NCBI GenBank assembly: GCA_023382655.1
Contig: JAHDWK010000003.1
Coordinates: 310,001 to 374,000 of the forward strand
Direction: 5' to 3'
Length of the DNA stretch: 64,000 nt
Origin: Anaerolineae bacterium
GTDB lineage: Bacteria > Chloroflexota > Anaerolineae > Promineifilales > Promineifilaceae
Below the pieces are notes generated by a model. That model was not told the DNA's origin. It saw only the letters and a list, made by a program, of their open reading frames with translations, and did no database searches. Of the stretch, positions 40,721 to 50,100 are shown one piece after another. The translations under genes were made by a program, and so were the position numbers. Positions within the stretch are counted from its first letter, which is position 1; each line of letters opens with the position of its first letter.

Positions 40721-42053
40721 GCCAGCAGCCGACGAATTTGACGGGCTGGGCAAACCCGACTGCCCTCACTGTGGCGGTTTGGGTTACGTCATGCCCGACG
40801 TGCCGCCCATCCACCCCAGCTTCGGCCGGGCCGTGCCCTGCGCCTGCCGCGCTGTGGAGCGCGAGTTAAGCCGCATGGAAAAGTTGCAGCGCATCAGTCA
40901 GATTGGCGCGCTGCAACATTGCACCTTTGACACCTTTCTGGCTGATGGGCACGGCCTGACGCCCAGCAAGCAGCTCAACCTGAAAATGGCGTATGAACGG
41001 GCAATGTCCTATGCCAGAGAACCCAAAGGCTGGCTGGTTTTTAAGGGCGGTTATGGCTGCGGCAAGACTCATCTGGCGGCAGCCATTGCCAACTACCGGC
41101 TGGCGATGGGACATTCCGTGTTATTCATCAACACGCCGGACTTGCTGGATCATCTCCGCGCTGCTTTTGGCCCCAACGCCACCACTGGCTATGATGAGCG
41201 TTTTGAACAGGTGCGCAACACCCGGTTGCTGATCCTGGATGACCTGGGCGCACAAAGCAACAGCGAATGGGCGCAGGAAAAACTGTACCAGATTTTCAAC
41301 CATCGCTATAACGCTCACCTGCCTACGATTATCACCACCAATCTGGAATTAGAAGGGGTTGAGATTCGCATTCGCTCGCGCATGGTTGATCCCAGCCTGG
41401 TGCAAATTATCCATATTGCCGCCCCCGATTTTCGCCGGACCGGTGTGGATCAGGAGCAATCAGACCTTTCCACGCTCAGTTTGCACCACGATAAGACGTT
41501 GGACAATTTTGATCTGCGGGAGCGGGAATTGCCGAAGTCGCAGTCAGATAATTTGCGACGGGCGTTGGAAACGGCCGTCGAGTTCGCCCAATCTCCCAAA
41601 GAGTGGCTGGTCTTCAACAGCATCGGCTATGGCAACGGCAAAACACATCTGGCGGCCGGCATTGCCAACGCCATCACCAAACAGGGCGAGCCGGTCTTAT
41701 TCATTGTAGTACCCGATCTGTTGGATCACCTGCGCGCCACCTTCAACCCCGCCAGTGGGCAGCGTTATGACAAGTTGTTCGATGAGATTAAGACCGCTTC
41801 GCTACTGGTGCTGGACGATTTAGGTACCGAGAGCGCCACTCCCTGGGCGCGAGAAAAGCTGTACCAGCTCTTCAACTATCGTTACAACACTCGCCTGCCC
41901 ACCGTCATCACCACCGCCACGCCGATAGACGAAATTGATCCGCGTCTGGCGACGCGGATGCTGGACGGCAGCCGCTGCACTTTCTTTCTGATTGAAGCGC
42001 CTAGTTATCGGGGTGGGGTGAAGCCGGGGCGGCGGAAGAACAGTAAGCAGTGA
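40641..42053 (+). CDS. Helicase loader DnaI/DnaC-like with two tandem AAA+ domains
   Basis: 470 aa from ATG 40641 (AAGGA 7 nt upstream). A DnaI-like zinc module near the N-terminus (CPHCGGLGY...CACR). First AAA+: Walker A GGYGCGKTH (about 135-143), Walker B LLILDDLG (about 196-203). Second AAA+: Walker A IGYGNGKTH (about 329-337), Walker B LLVLDDLG (about 389-396). Usual loaders are 230-310 aa with one AAA+ domain. The halves are clearly homologous (DLLDHLRA occurs in both; KLYQIFNHRYN and KLYQLFNYRYN correspond), so this is an internal duplication. The arginine-rich second half ends in RRKNSKQ encoded by the start of a word repeat. Confidence 0.88.
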   Translation: MEPAGEILKRSYANQSPMTSRTSSSGKPAADEFDGLGKPDCPHCGGLGYVMPDVPPIHPSFGRAVPCACRAVERELSRMEKLQRISQIGALQHCTFDTFLADGHGLTPSKQLNLKMAYERAMSYAREPKGWLVFKGGYGCGKTHLAAAIANYRLAMGHSVLFINTPDLLDHLRAAFGPNATTGYDERFEQVRNTRLLILDDLGAQSNSEWAQEKLYQIFNHRYNAHLPTIITTNLELEGVEIRIRSRMVDPSLVQIIHIAAPDFRRTGVDQEQSDLSTLSLHHDKTLDNFDLRERELPKSQSDNLRRALETAVEFAQSPKEWLVFNSIGYGNGKTHLAAGIANAITKQGEPVLFIVVPDLLDHLRATFNPASGQRYDKLFDEIKTASLLVLDDLGTESATPWAREKLYQLFNYRYNTRLPTVITTATPIDEIDPRLATRMLDGSRCTFFLIEAPSYRGGVKPGRRKNSKQ

Positions 42054-42135
42054 GCGTTGAGGAGTGAGCGGTGAGGAGTGAGCGGTGAGCGGTGAGCAGT
42101 AGGCAACTGTTTACTGCCTACTGCTCACCGCTCAC
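42045..42135. repeat. Word-repeat hairpin (GTGAGCGGTGAGCAGT type) between convergent genes
   Basis: GTGAGCGGTGAGCAGTAGGCA pairs with TGCCTACTGCTCACCGCTCAC; extra GAGGAGTGAGCGGT copies lie to the left. It supplies the stop of the loader gene and the end of the LysM gene. Same vocabulary at 43254 and 62716. Confidence 0.85.
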
Positions 42136-42746
42136 TGAACAGGCTGGGGAATAGTGAGGGTAGCCCCTACGAGTAATGCATCCGGGTCTTGAATGTTGTT
42201 AGCAGCGATGATGGCCTCGACGGTGGTGTTGAATTGGCGGGCGATGCTGTTGAGCGTGTCCCCCAGTTGCACGACATAGATTTGGGCGGGCACGGCCGTT
42301 GCCTCTTCTTCTCCCGCGCCTCCTGTGCCGGTGTCATCGCTACCAGGTACGGAAATGATGGGCAGGTTTTGGGTATTGGCGTCGCTTGTGTCCGGGGTGG
42401 AGGGAGCGTCTGGGTCAGACACCGGCCCATCGGCCGGTTGGCTATCGTCCAACACGGCCGTGTTACCATCCCCACCCATGACAGCCGGTACAATCGCCTC
42501 AAAAATCAAGGGCTGAGCCAACGCGATCACAATCACAGCGCCCAACAAGATGGCGGCTAAAATGCCAAACTTCAGATACTCTCTTCGCCGCCGCCGCGCG
42601 GCGCTTTCTTCTTGTATGGCGGTCAAACGCGCATTGACGATCTGTTCTACCTCTGTCTGATATGGCCTGGGGGTTTCTTCGTTGGCCAACCTGGCCTCGT
42701 CTGATTCTAAGTCCGCAAAATCTGTTTCGGAATCGTCACTGCTCAT
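42132..42746 (-). CDS. LysM-domain membrane-anchored protein
   Basis: 204 aa. Cytosolic head (1-58) with ARRRRREYLKF, one membrane helix (about 60-80), Asp/Pro/Thr-rich linker, and a LysM domain at about 157-202 (YVVQLGDTLNSIARQFNTTVEAIIAANNI) that binds peptidoglycan. Strong AGGAGG 9 nt before the ATG, and a promoter at 42795-42823. Probably a wall-tethering protein. Confidence 0.9.
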   Translation of the reverse strand: MSSDDSETDFADLESDEARLANEETPRPYQTEVEQIVNARLTAIQEESAARRRRREYLKFGILAAILLGAVIVIALAQPLIFEAIVPAVMGGDGNTAVLDDSQPADGPVSDPDAPSTPDTSDANTQNLPIISVPGSDDTGTGGAGEEEATAVPAQIYVVQLGDTLNSIARQFNTTVEAIIAANNIQDPDALLVGATLTIPQPVQ

Positions 42747-42794
42747 AGGTACTACCTCCTACCCATCAAATGATGAGTTAGCAATTTACATAAA

Positions 42795-42823
42795 ATAGTA
42801 ACAATCTTCCCTCATTTGGTCAA
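42795..42823 (-). promoter_or_regulatory. Promoter for the LysM gene
   Basis: On the minus strand: TTGACC (42823-42818), a 17-nt spacer and TACTAT (42800-42795), about 50 nt before the ATG. Confidence 0.7.
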
Positions 42824-42861
42824 GATAGGGCTTTTTGTGGGCAAAACATTTCCGGCGGGGG

Positions 42862-42890
42862 TTGACCGACACGGCCGTTCGTATCACAAT
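42862..42890 (+). promoter_or_regulatory. Promoter for clpS with the octamer in its spacer
   Basis: TTGACC (42862-42867), a 17-nt spacer holding ACGGCCGT (42871-42878), and CACAAT (42885-42890), 35 nt before the clpS ATG. Confidence 0.65.
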
Positions 42891-42925
42891 GAAGACTGAC
42901 CAAATCAGGAGAAAGAGACCGTAGA

Positions 42926-43255
42926 ATGACCATGTTGACGCAAATGCTAATCGGCCCGGCCCCGGAGCTAGACGAAGCGCCGGTAGTAGAAGATACGGCC
43001 GTAGCCGACGACCGCTGGAAAGTGATCGCCCATGACGATCCCGTTACGACGATGGATTTTGTGGTGTGGGCATTGGTGCAGTTTTTCTACAAGCCGCTGA
43101 TCTTTGCCGAGGCCATTATGTGGCAGGTGCATACAGAGGGGCAGTCGGTGGTGGATGTATTACCCAAAGCAGAAGCGGAACGGCGCGTGGCGCAAGCCAC
43201 CTTAGCTGCCCGCCTGCAAGGGTTTCCCTTTCGTTTTACCATCGAACCAGAATAG
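42926..43255 (+). CDS. clpS: ATP-dependent Clp protease adaptor ClpS
   Basis: 109 aa. ClpS core: VIAHDDPVTTMDFVVWALVQFFYKP (about 34-58), then MWQVHTEGQSVVDVLPKAEAERR. The HDD/T pattern and hydrophobic pocket for N-degron side chains are present; the family usually has NDD, here HDD. It hands N-end-rule substrates to ClpA/ClpC. Long unstructured head as usual. Has its own promoter. Confidence 0.9.
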   Translation: MTMLTQMLIGPAPELDEAPVVEDTAVADDRWKVIAHDDPVTTMDFVVWALVQFFYKPLIFAEAIMWQVHTEGQSVVDVLPKAEAERRVAQATLAARLQGFPFRFTIEPE

Positions 43256-43299
43256 TGAGCAGCTTACTGCTTACCGCTCACTGCTTACCGCTTACTTTA
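43254..43299. repeat. Word repeat (CTTACTGCTTACCGCTCACTG type) between convergent genes
   Basis: GTGAGCAG followed by repeated CTGCTTACCGCTCACT words, from the clpS stop to the hydratase stop. Confidence 0.75.
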
Positions 43300-44073
43300 T
43301 CACTCTCCCCTCCACGCCGGCGGTCGTTTATTGATGAAGGCGTCCATGCCTTCTTTCTGGTCGGCGGTGGCAAAGAGCATGTAAAAGAGGCGGCGTTCCA
43401 GCGCCAGCCCAGATTGCAGAGTGGTTTCAAAGGTGGCGTTAACCGCTTCTTTGGCCAGGCGAATGGCCACGGGCGCGCGCTCGGCGATTTGTTGGCCCAG
43501 TTTGATAGCTTCTTCCAGATACAGTTCGACGGGTACAACCCGGTTTACCAGACCATATTGCAGAGCTTCGGAGGCGGAGAGGAAACGGCCGTTCAGCACA
43601 ATCTCCATCGCCAATGCCTTCCCTACGGCCCGCGTCATCCGCTGTGTGCCGCCGGCGCCAGGCATCACGCCAATGTTGATTTCCGGCTGGCCGAATTGGG
43701 CGCTCTCGCTGGCGACGATCATGTCGCAGGCCATCGCCAGCTCGCAGCCACCGCCCAGGGCAAAACCGGAAACAGCCGCAATCACTGGCTTGGTCACCTT
43801 TTGCAGCCGATCCCATTGGTCAATCATGGGGCTGTTGAGCATGGCGACGAGGGTGGCTTCGGCCATCGCTTTAATGTCTGCGCCGGCCGCAAAAGCGCGT
43901 TCGTTACCGGTGACAACCATACAACCAACGGCTTCATCCACATCAAATGCTTCCAGCGCGGACATCAGTTCCATCATCACATCCACATTCAGGGCATTAA
44001 GTGCTTTGGGGCGGTTGATCTGGACAATACCAACACGGCCGTCCACGCGCGTGAGAATGTACTCGTAACTCAT
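43300..44073 (-). CDS. Enoyl-CoA hydratase/isomerase family protein
   Basis: 257 aa from ATG 44073 (AGGAG 6 nt upstream). Crotonase fold: NRPKALNAL, oxyanion-hole segments AFAAGADIKAM and ALGGGCELAMACD, and catalytic Glu in FGQPEINIGVMPGAGGTQRM. Both catalytic Glu positions are present, so a true hydratase of fatty-acid or aromatic beta-oxidation is likely. It stands alone, so the pathway cannot be read from neighbours. Confidence 0.92.
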   Translation of the reverse strand: MSYEYILTRVDGRVGIVQINRPKALNALNVDVMMELMSALEAFDVDEAVGCMVVTGNERAFAAGADIKAMAEATLVAMLNSPMIDQWDRLQKVTKPVIAAVSGFALGGGCELAMACDMIVASESAQFGQPEINIGVMPGAGGTQRMTRAVGKALAMEIVLNGRFLSASEALQYGLVNRVVPVELYLEEAIKLGQQIAERAPVAIRLAKEAVNATFETTLQSGLALERRLFYMLFATADQKEGMDAFINKRPPAWRGE

Positions 44074-44082
44074 GTTTTTCTC

Positions 44083-44155
44083 CTCGTGAGTGATGCGTGA
44101 TACGTGATGCGGGACTAAAAAGACCTCACGGGTCACGCATCACGCATCACGAAAA
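44083..44155. repeat. Word-repeat hairpin (GTGATGCGTGATACGTGATGC type)
   Basis: GTGATGCGTGATACGTGATG is complementary to CACGCATCACGCATCACG, between the hydratase and the gene at 44140, whose last codons lie in it. Confidence 0.85.
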
Positions 44156-45009
44156 ATGTCAGCCAACGTCCCCAATTCCCCATGCAAATAACGACGCAAT
44201 TGTTCGGTGACGACAGGCAGAGTGGGCAAGTTTTCTGCTTTTTTGATGCGTAGTTGGTACGCCTGGGCTTCAAATTCATCAAAGGCGGTTTCCAGGCAGA
44301 GGGTGATGGCGGCATGGCGGAATAGCTCACGCTGTGGCCGTTCCAGTTCGGCCAGGTGTGGGGCCATCAAGCGGATGCTCAGGTGATGGCAAACGGTGGC
44401 GACGACGGTGGGTGGGTCTTCATCATAAGGCCAGGGGGGGGATTCGCCCACAGCTTTGGGCGGCGGCGGCAGCAGGTAAACGGTGGTTTGGGTGGTAGCG
44501 AGAACGGCCGTCAAGGCCGGATACACAATGTTGGGCATGATCACAATCTGGGGAAGGTCGCCGGTTTTCACCAGACGATCAAAAAAGGCGGCCACACGGC
44601 CGTTGGCAAAAATCCCTTGCAAGGCATCAACCGCTTCTTGCCACACATCCTGGTATTGCTCCCAAAAGGTGATAATGTCCGTGTCGTGTTCAAAATCGGC
44701 CAGCGAACGTGCCCATCGTTCAATTTTCAACAGGTGGGGCAACGGTTCAGCCGGTTCAAAAGTGGGCCAGGTACAGCGCACGGCCGTGCTAAACAATTCT
44801 TCCAACGTTACCCCATTGAGTAAGGCTTCATTTACGCCGCGTACTGCCTGGTGATATTTGTATTTCTGCACAAACTGACGTGTTTGTTTGGCATGGGGAT
44901 GCATGGCATGGGTTACCTGTTTTTGCTCTTCATCCGGCCAATCGCTGGCAGCGAGTACGGCCGTCACCAATCTTGCCCGGTCATCAATTTTCACTTCAAT
45001 CGTTGTCAT
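44140..45009 (-). CDS. Hypothetical protein, mostly helical
   Basis: 289 aa (MTTIEVKIDDRARLVTAVLAASDWP...). No family recognised. Soluble, helix-rich, with a strand pair VYLLPPPPKAVGESPPWPYDEDPPTVVATVCHHLSIRLM near 195-235; the CHHL might suggest a metal site but no complete motif is seen. Start chosen at ATG 45009; five residues could be added from an upstream TTG/ATG. Flanked by word-repeat hairpins on both sides. Confidence 0.65.
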   Translation of the reverse strand: MTTIEVKIDDRARLVTAVLAASDWPDEEQKQVTHAMHPHAKQTRQFVQKYKYHQAVRGVNEALLNGVTLEELFSTAVRCTWPTFEPAEPLPHLLKIERWARSLADFEHDTDIITFWEQYQDVWQEAVDALQGIFANGRVAAFFDRLVKTGDLPQIVIMPNIVYPALTAVLATTQTTVYLLPPPPKAVGESPPWPYDEDPPTVVATVCHHLSIRLMAPHLAELERPQRELFRHAAITLCLETAFDEFEAQAYQLRIKKAENLPTLPVVTEQLRRYLHGELGTLADIFRDA

Positions 45010-45021
45010 GGCTGTTCCTAA

Positions 45022-45077
45022 CATCGGTCATTGGTCATTCGTCACTTGCTTTTTGCAAATGACCAGTGACCAATGAC
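45022..45077. repeat. Word-repeat hairpin (GGTCATTGGTCATTCGTCA type)
   Basis: CATTGGTCATTCGTCACTTGC is complementary to GCAAATGACCAGTGACCAATG. Vocabulary shared with 39952. Confidence 0.8.
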
Positions 45078-45081
45078 TTGA

Positions 45082-45852
45082 TTATACCCTATAGTCGCTT
45101 TCCACTTTCGGCCACAAGCGCCAGATGAACACGGCCGTAACCGCCGCCGCTAAGCCATATACCCACAGAAGCTGCGCCTCGGCCGTTTCCGGCGGCGCCC
45201 CGCCCAGTGCCACCCAGGCCGTAAAAATCTGCAAAGCCTGGATGAATACTGTGCCCAACAAACTACCGGTGCGTAAGCGAATGATACCGTAAAAGAGTCC
45301 CCAGGTTGTATAGTAAATCAGCGTGATAAGCGAAGCGGTATACACATACTGGAAGAGCAAAAAGCCCGCCGCGCCAAAGACAATGCCGCTGGTCGCCGCG
45401 GCCGTCAACGCGCCGCGCCAGTCTGCCACCGCCCGAAAGAGCAGGCCAAACGTCCACAATTGCAGAGCAAATGCCTCAAACAACAAAATGTAGATAAATG
45501 CACGGGTAGAGCCGGTCACTTCTGGGTTGATGGGGATAAAAACCGCCCGAAAGAGCAAAAAGGTGATCCAGCCTAGCGTGGCAAAAGCAATACCGGCAAA
45601 TAACGGTCGTCCCCCTTTCAGCCCCATGCCCGGCAGCCCATAAAACGCCAACCCCGCAAACCAGGCGGCCAGCCCCATGGCTGCCCACACCGGTGCCCGG
45701 CTGCTCGCCGCCGCGCCCCCGGTCAACCAGCCCACCCCCACACCCGCCATAACCGGCGCCGCCAACGCCACAATCACCCGGTTTTGCCGCGATAATGTCG
45801 TGCGTGACGGCCGTACCTCTTGCCGTTGTTTTGCCCGTTTCTTGCCTGCCAT
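45082..45852 (-). CDS. Multi-pass membrane protein of unknown function
   Basis: 256 aa from ATG 45852. Basic head (MAGKKRAKQRQEVRPSR), then about eight hydrophobic segments with FRAVFIPINPEVTGSTRAFIYILLFEAFALQLWTF in the middle. The tail FYGIIRLRTGSLLGTVFIQALQ has the look of CPBP-type membrane proteases, but the EExxxR motif is not seen, so I leave it unassigned. A -10 box TAAAAT (45865-45860) lies 7 nt before the ATG on the minus strand: a leaderless candidate, divergent from the MFS gene. Confidence 0.72.
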   Translation of the reverse strand: MAGKKRAKQRQEVRPSRTTLSRQNRVIVALAAPVMAGVGVGWLTGGAAASSRAPVWAAMGLAAWFAGLAFYGLPGMGLKGGRPLFAGIAFATLGWITFLLFRAVFIPINPEVTGSTRAFIYILLFEAFALQLWTFGLLFRAVADWRGALTAAATSGIVFGAAGFLLFQYVYTASLITLIYYTTWGLFYGIIRLRTGSLLGTVFIQALQIFTAWVALGGAPPETAEAQLLWVYGLAAAVTAVFIWRLWPKVESDYRV

Positions 45853-45859
45853 TGTCCCG

Positions 45860-45918
45860 ATTTTAGCACCGATTACCGGCTGCCTGCCACTTGCCACCTG
45901 TCACCATCCGGCTACACT
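45860..45918. promoter_or_regulatory. Divergent promoter region between the membrane gene and MFS gene
   Basis: Plus strand: TTGCCA (45891-45896), 16-nt spacer, TACACT (45913-45918), then 8 nt to ATG 45927. Minus strand: TAAAAT at 45865-45860, then 7 nt to ATG 45852. Both genes lack Shine-Dalgarno sites. TGCCACTTGCCACC words lie in the middle. Confidence 0.55.
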
Positions 45919-45926
45919 TCCCGCCC

Positions 45927-47120
45927 ATGCTTAAATCACCCCGATCTCCCCTTCTGGCACAATTAGGTATTATGACCCTGGCCCGGCTCTGTTTGAACAC
46001 CGGTCTGCGGATGGTGTACCCCTTTGCGCCCGCCTTTGCGCGTGGCCTGGGCGTGCCCGTGGAAGCCATTTACCAGTTAATTTTCATCCGCAATTTTGCC
46101 GGGTTTTTCAGCCCCCTGTTTAGCCCCCTGTCAGAGCGTTACGGCCGTGTGCCCGTCCTCGTCTTCTCCATGCTCCTCTTTGGGTTCGGTTGTCTGGTCG
46201 TCGTAGTCTGGCCCACCTACATCGCCCTGGGCCTCACCCTCTGCCTCATCTCTCTGGCCAAAATTATTTATGACCCGGCCATGCAGTCCTATATTGGCGA
46301 ACGGGTACCTTATGCCCAACGGGGCCGGGCTATCTCTGTGACCGAACTGGCCTGGGCGGGCGCTTTGCTGATTGGCGGCCCAGTTCTCAGCCTGACCATT
46401 GCCCGCCAGGGGTGGCGCGCCCCTTTTTTCTGGCTGGCGGTGGCCGGCGTATTGGCAGCGCTGGCCGTCTGGCGGGGTATATCACGTACCCACGCCCCGG
46501 CAGCAGGAGGCGCCGTCACGCTGTGGCAAACAGCCCACATCATTCGCCGCCACCGCGTTATCTGGGCGGCTATGGCCTATGTCACGCTGACGATGACCGC
46601 CAGTGAAACATTGCTCATTGTTTTTGGCGATTGGATGGAAAGCACCTTTGGCCTGGGGCTGGTGGCGTTGGGTTTTTCGGCCGGCATCATTGGCCTGGCG
46701 GAGGCCACCGGCGAATTGAGCACCGGCTGGGCAGTAGATCGTTTCGGCAAACGCCCCATTGTCATTACGACCGGACTGTTGAATGCGCTGGCGATGTTGT
46801 TACTACCCTTTGTCAGTGTGACTCTGGCGTCAGCGCAAGTGGCTTATTTTGCCGTCTTTTTCCTGTTTGAAATGGCGATTGTGGGCAGTGTACCGCTGAT
46901 GACAGAGTTGGTGCCGTCGGCGCGGGCGGTAGTGATGTCGGCCGTTATTGCGGCGATGGCCTTGGGTCGAGTGATGGGAGCCTGGTTGGGGCCACAGCTA
47001 TTTTCCGTTTGGGGTTTTGGCGCCAATGGGGTAGCGGCGGCAGTGCTGATGGGCCTCGGTGTACTCATCCTGGCGTTCTGGGTACATGAGTACAAAGAAG
47101 AAAAAAGGGGTGGTTTGTAA
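45927..47120 (+). CDS. Major facilitator superfamily transporter
   Basis: 397 aa, twelve hydrophobic segments. MFS loop 2-3 signature SPLSERYGRVPVLVFSM, and in the second half VDRFGKRPIVITTGL. Amphipathic mid-loop about 190-205. Substrate unknown; drug-efflux-like. Leaderless start. The stop codon TAA forms the loop of the terminator hairpin at 47107-47131. Confidence 0.9.
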   Translation: MLKSPRSPLLAQLGIMTLARLCLNTGLRMVYPFAPAFARGLGVPVEAIYQLIFIRNFAGFFSPLFSPLSERYGRVPVLVFSMLLFGFGCLVVVVWPTYIALGLTLCLISLAKIIYDPAMQSYIGERVPYAQRGRAISVTELAWAGALLIGGPVLSLTIARQGWRAPFFWLAVAGVLAALAVWRGISRTHAPAAGGAVTLWQTAHIIRRHRVIWAAMAYVTLTMTASETLLIVFGDWMESTFGLGLVALGFSAGIIGLAEATGELSTGWAVDRFGKRPIVITTGLLNALAMLLLPFVSVTLASAQVAYFAVFFLFEMAIVGSVPLMTELVPSARAVVMSAVIAAMALGRVMGAWLGPQLFSVWGFGANGVAAAVLMGLGVLILAFWVHEYKEEKRGGL

Positions 47121-47131
47121 CAAACCACCCC
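47107..47131. terminator. Bidirectional terminator with the MFS stop codon as loop
   Basis: GGGGTGGTTTG-TAA-CAAACCACCCC, an 11-bp perfect stem. It ends 8 nt before the stop of the convergent M36 protease gene. Confidence 0.85.
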
Positions 47132-47138
47132 TTACGGT

Positions 47139-50100
47139 TTATGGTTTTAGGACCACAGGTAGATAAATGTTATACGTCTCAACTACCTGTACCACCAGTT
47201 CATCTGTGTCAGCACCGCCGTCATTGTCGGTGACGGTCAGCGTTACTGTATAGAGACCGACGGTAGTGTAGGTGTGGTTGGGCGTCAACGAGCCACTGGC
47301 TGTGTTGCCATCGCCGAAGTCCCACTCGATGATATGGGTATCCACTGTGCCCGGATCGGTAAAAGCGCCGTTGAAGGCGACGGCCGTGTTCATGACCACT
47401 GTTCTATCTGCCCCGGCATCAACAGTGGGGGCCACATTATTCACCGTCAGGTTCAACGATTCAAAATACGGATTACCGGCACTGTCTTGTAGCAGGAGGC
47501 CAACCGTATATGAGCCATTGTCCAGATACTGGTGGCTATGGCTAAAAGCAGCCGGGGCAGCCGAATGGTTAAAGACCTCTGGCAGCGAGCCATCATCCCA
47601 GAGGATCGTCAGGGTGAAGGTATCCCCCACATCCGGGTCAACAATTGTGCCGCTCAGTGTAGCCATGCCATTCTCATTAATTGGCGTTGTGATGCTAGGA
47701 TCGGTGGTGCTTGGTGGACTGTTGTCCGGGTTCGTGGCTATCTGCAAACACCAGCCGCTGCCAATACTACCGGCGTCGCTGCCGGTGTCATCTACCACAT
47801 ACAGGCTCCACGTGCCGTTGGGATCTGTGCCGTTGAAGGTGGACAGCGTCGTCGCCGCAGAGGCTGCCGGGGCCGGGGCCGGGAAGGCGTCAATGCCTTC
47901 GTAATTGGTCGGTTGATAGCTACCTGCTGCCAGCGGTCCACTGTCCGGTACCGTCCCGGCCGCGCTGTCATCGAAAATGATATCGGCGTTCACAACATCG
48001 GTCGAACCTCCAGCGTCGGACAGGACAATCAAGTTTTGGCCCTGTGGCCCAACCAGTAAGATATCAATGTCATCAGGCCAGGTGTGGCTTAAGCTCGTTA
48101 ACTGCACGTCTACGTCCACCACCGCGTTGCCGGCGCCACTAACAATGATATTCGATGGATAGGGCGTGGCCGCACCACTAGAGGGGATGCTGATAGCGTC
48201 CGTATTGCAGTATTGTTCACCGGTGACAAATACCCAGACAGAGGAGTTTATACCTGTGCCACAAGGGTTAGTCGCCCGCACCCGCCAAAAATACGTGGTC
48301 TGAGCAGACAAACCGGTTGCGGTATCGCTCGTTCCGACCACATTATTGCTATAGACGATATTGGTAAAGCTTATATCCGTAGCCACTTCTACGGTGTAAT
48401 CAGACACAGCGGGGATGGCGTTCCAACTAAGCTGGGTACTTGTGCCCAACCCCATAGTTCCGTTAGGTGGCGACACCAGCGTTGGTGCAGCCGGGGTGCT
48501 GTTCACAACGTTCAGGTCGACATCCAAATCGCTAGAAGTGGTGCTGTCGTCACCAGTAATTGTAATGGTGTAACTCCCGGCGGCAGCGCCCGCTGTGTTG
48601 CCTATGGTCAGGTCGGTGCTGCCGGGAATAATGATTACCGGATTGGGGTTAAAAGTGGCTGTGGTTCCCGCCGGGTGACCGGTCGCGGTCATCGCCACAG
48701 GTGAGGAGAAAGCTGCGCCTATGGTAACGTTATAGATTGCATTCTGTCCGGCGCAAACGTTCTGTGTTGGCGGCGTCACCCCCAGGAAGTTGCAGCTTGG
48801 GGGAATGTCAAAGGCAGGCGTGCCATCGTTGGTGCTGCCGCTGCTGCCCTGGCTGGCGCTAAAGCCCAGCCCGCGCCCGGCAAATGCTTCCCAGATAGTA
48901 CACTGGTTAACGCCACCGGTGAGATTGACGTCTGCCTGGAGAATGGCGTTACGGCCGTCTACAAAGCCCGGGTTACACGGCTGTAGTTTCATCCCGTCCA
49001 ACACCAGCCGGATAGCCAGGTTGTTGCCGCCTGTGGTCCAATCTCCGTAGAAATCAGGGTTAAAACCATGTGCGTCCACCAGGTTCCAATACATATCCCA
49101 GGTCATGGTGCCCCAGATAAAACCCACTCCGTGGGGAACGGCCATGCCGGGGAGGTTGGCGTAAGTATAATTGTTCAGGCCAAAGTCGGTGGAGTACGGC
49201 GCCGGGCGGATACCCTGACCGGTCACCGGCTCGCCCAAAACGTAGGTGCCAATGCCGCGTGCCGTTGGCCCGGTGTCGCTAGACTTGGCCGTCAGTACCA
49301 GAGCTAACCAGTCGCTCCACCCTTCACCCATTTGCTCACTATTGCTCAGGCAGCCCACGTTGCCAGGGCCACCGGTCAGCCGGTTGGATATGCCATGACC
49401 ATACTCATGGACAATGATGCTATTCTCCAGGTCACCATCCCGCCGGGGTGTTGTCTGCGTCCACAGGTACATCTGCATCCGGGGGCGTGACCCGTCTGCC
49501 GGTGTCAAGAAGTTGGCGTTGTTTGTGCCGCCGCCATCTTGCCCTTCGGCGCGGACATCATCGTTACCCACTCCGCCATTACCGTAATTATTAACCTGGA
49601 AATTGCCAGAGACCTCATTAAAGCCATGCACATAGAACACATCGTGAATGATGTTATTCCAGTAGAACAAGTTGACGATGGCGGCGTTCACGTAGGACAG
49701 TGGGTCTTGGGTCAAGTCCAACGGCACCAACGCGCCGGTGAAGTCCAGGGTAGCGCCACCATCGGGCTGCTCGCCTGGCTCTGGATTGCCATCATTGTCC
49801 TGATCCTGGTAGGCGCTGACGTTGTTACCGCGGGTGATGGTGAATTCAGCGCCAGGCGCGCCATTCGTGTCGTGCCAGCCAAAGGGTGAGGCCACAACAT
49901 GAGCCGGGTTACTGACGATGACTCGTGGCCCATCATCAGGATATTCGCTGGGCATGGCATAAACTTCATAAGAATTGGGCGGGGCTGCGTTCTGGTTCCA
50001 GACGCCGGTAGTCACGTTGGCGCTGGTTTCTTCATTGACTTCGCTAACGGCATGGTCGTCCATCTCACCAAAATGATCGTGGACGACCAGGTCTATCTGG

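Noticed and set aside
43066-44100. 344-codon plus-strand frame over clpS and the hydratase
   Set aside because: The hydratase on the other strand has all catalytic motifs; this frame is a shadow crossing a word-repeat junction.
3508-45077. CRISPR array, suggested by reiterated short words in gaps
   Set aside because: Words are 6-10 nt, adjacent without unique 30-40 nt spacers, and complementary to each other; no cas genes.
45082-45852. CPBP-type membrane protease
   Set aside because: The EExxxR and FxxxH motifs needed for this family are not visible.
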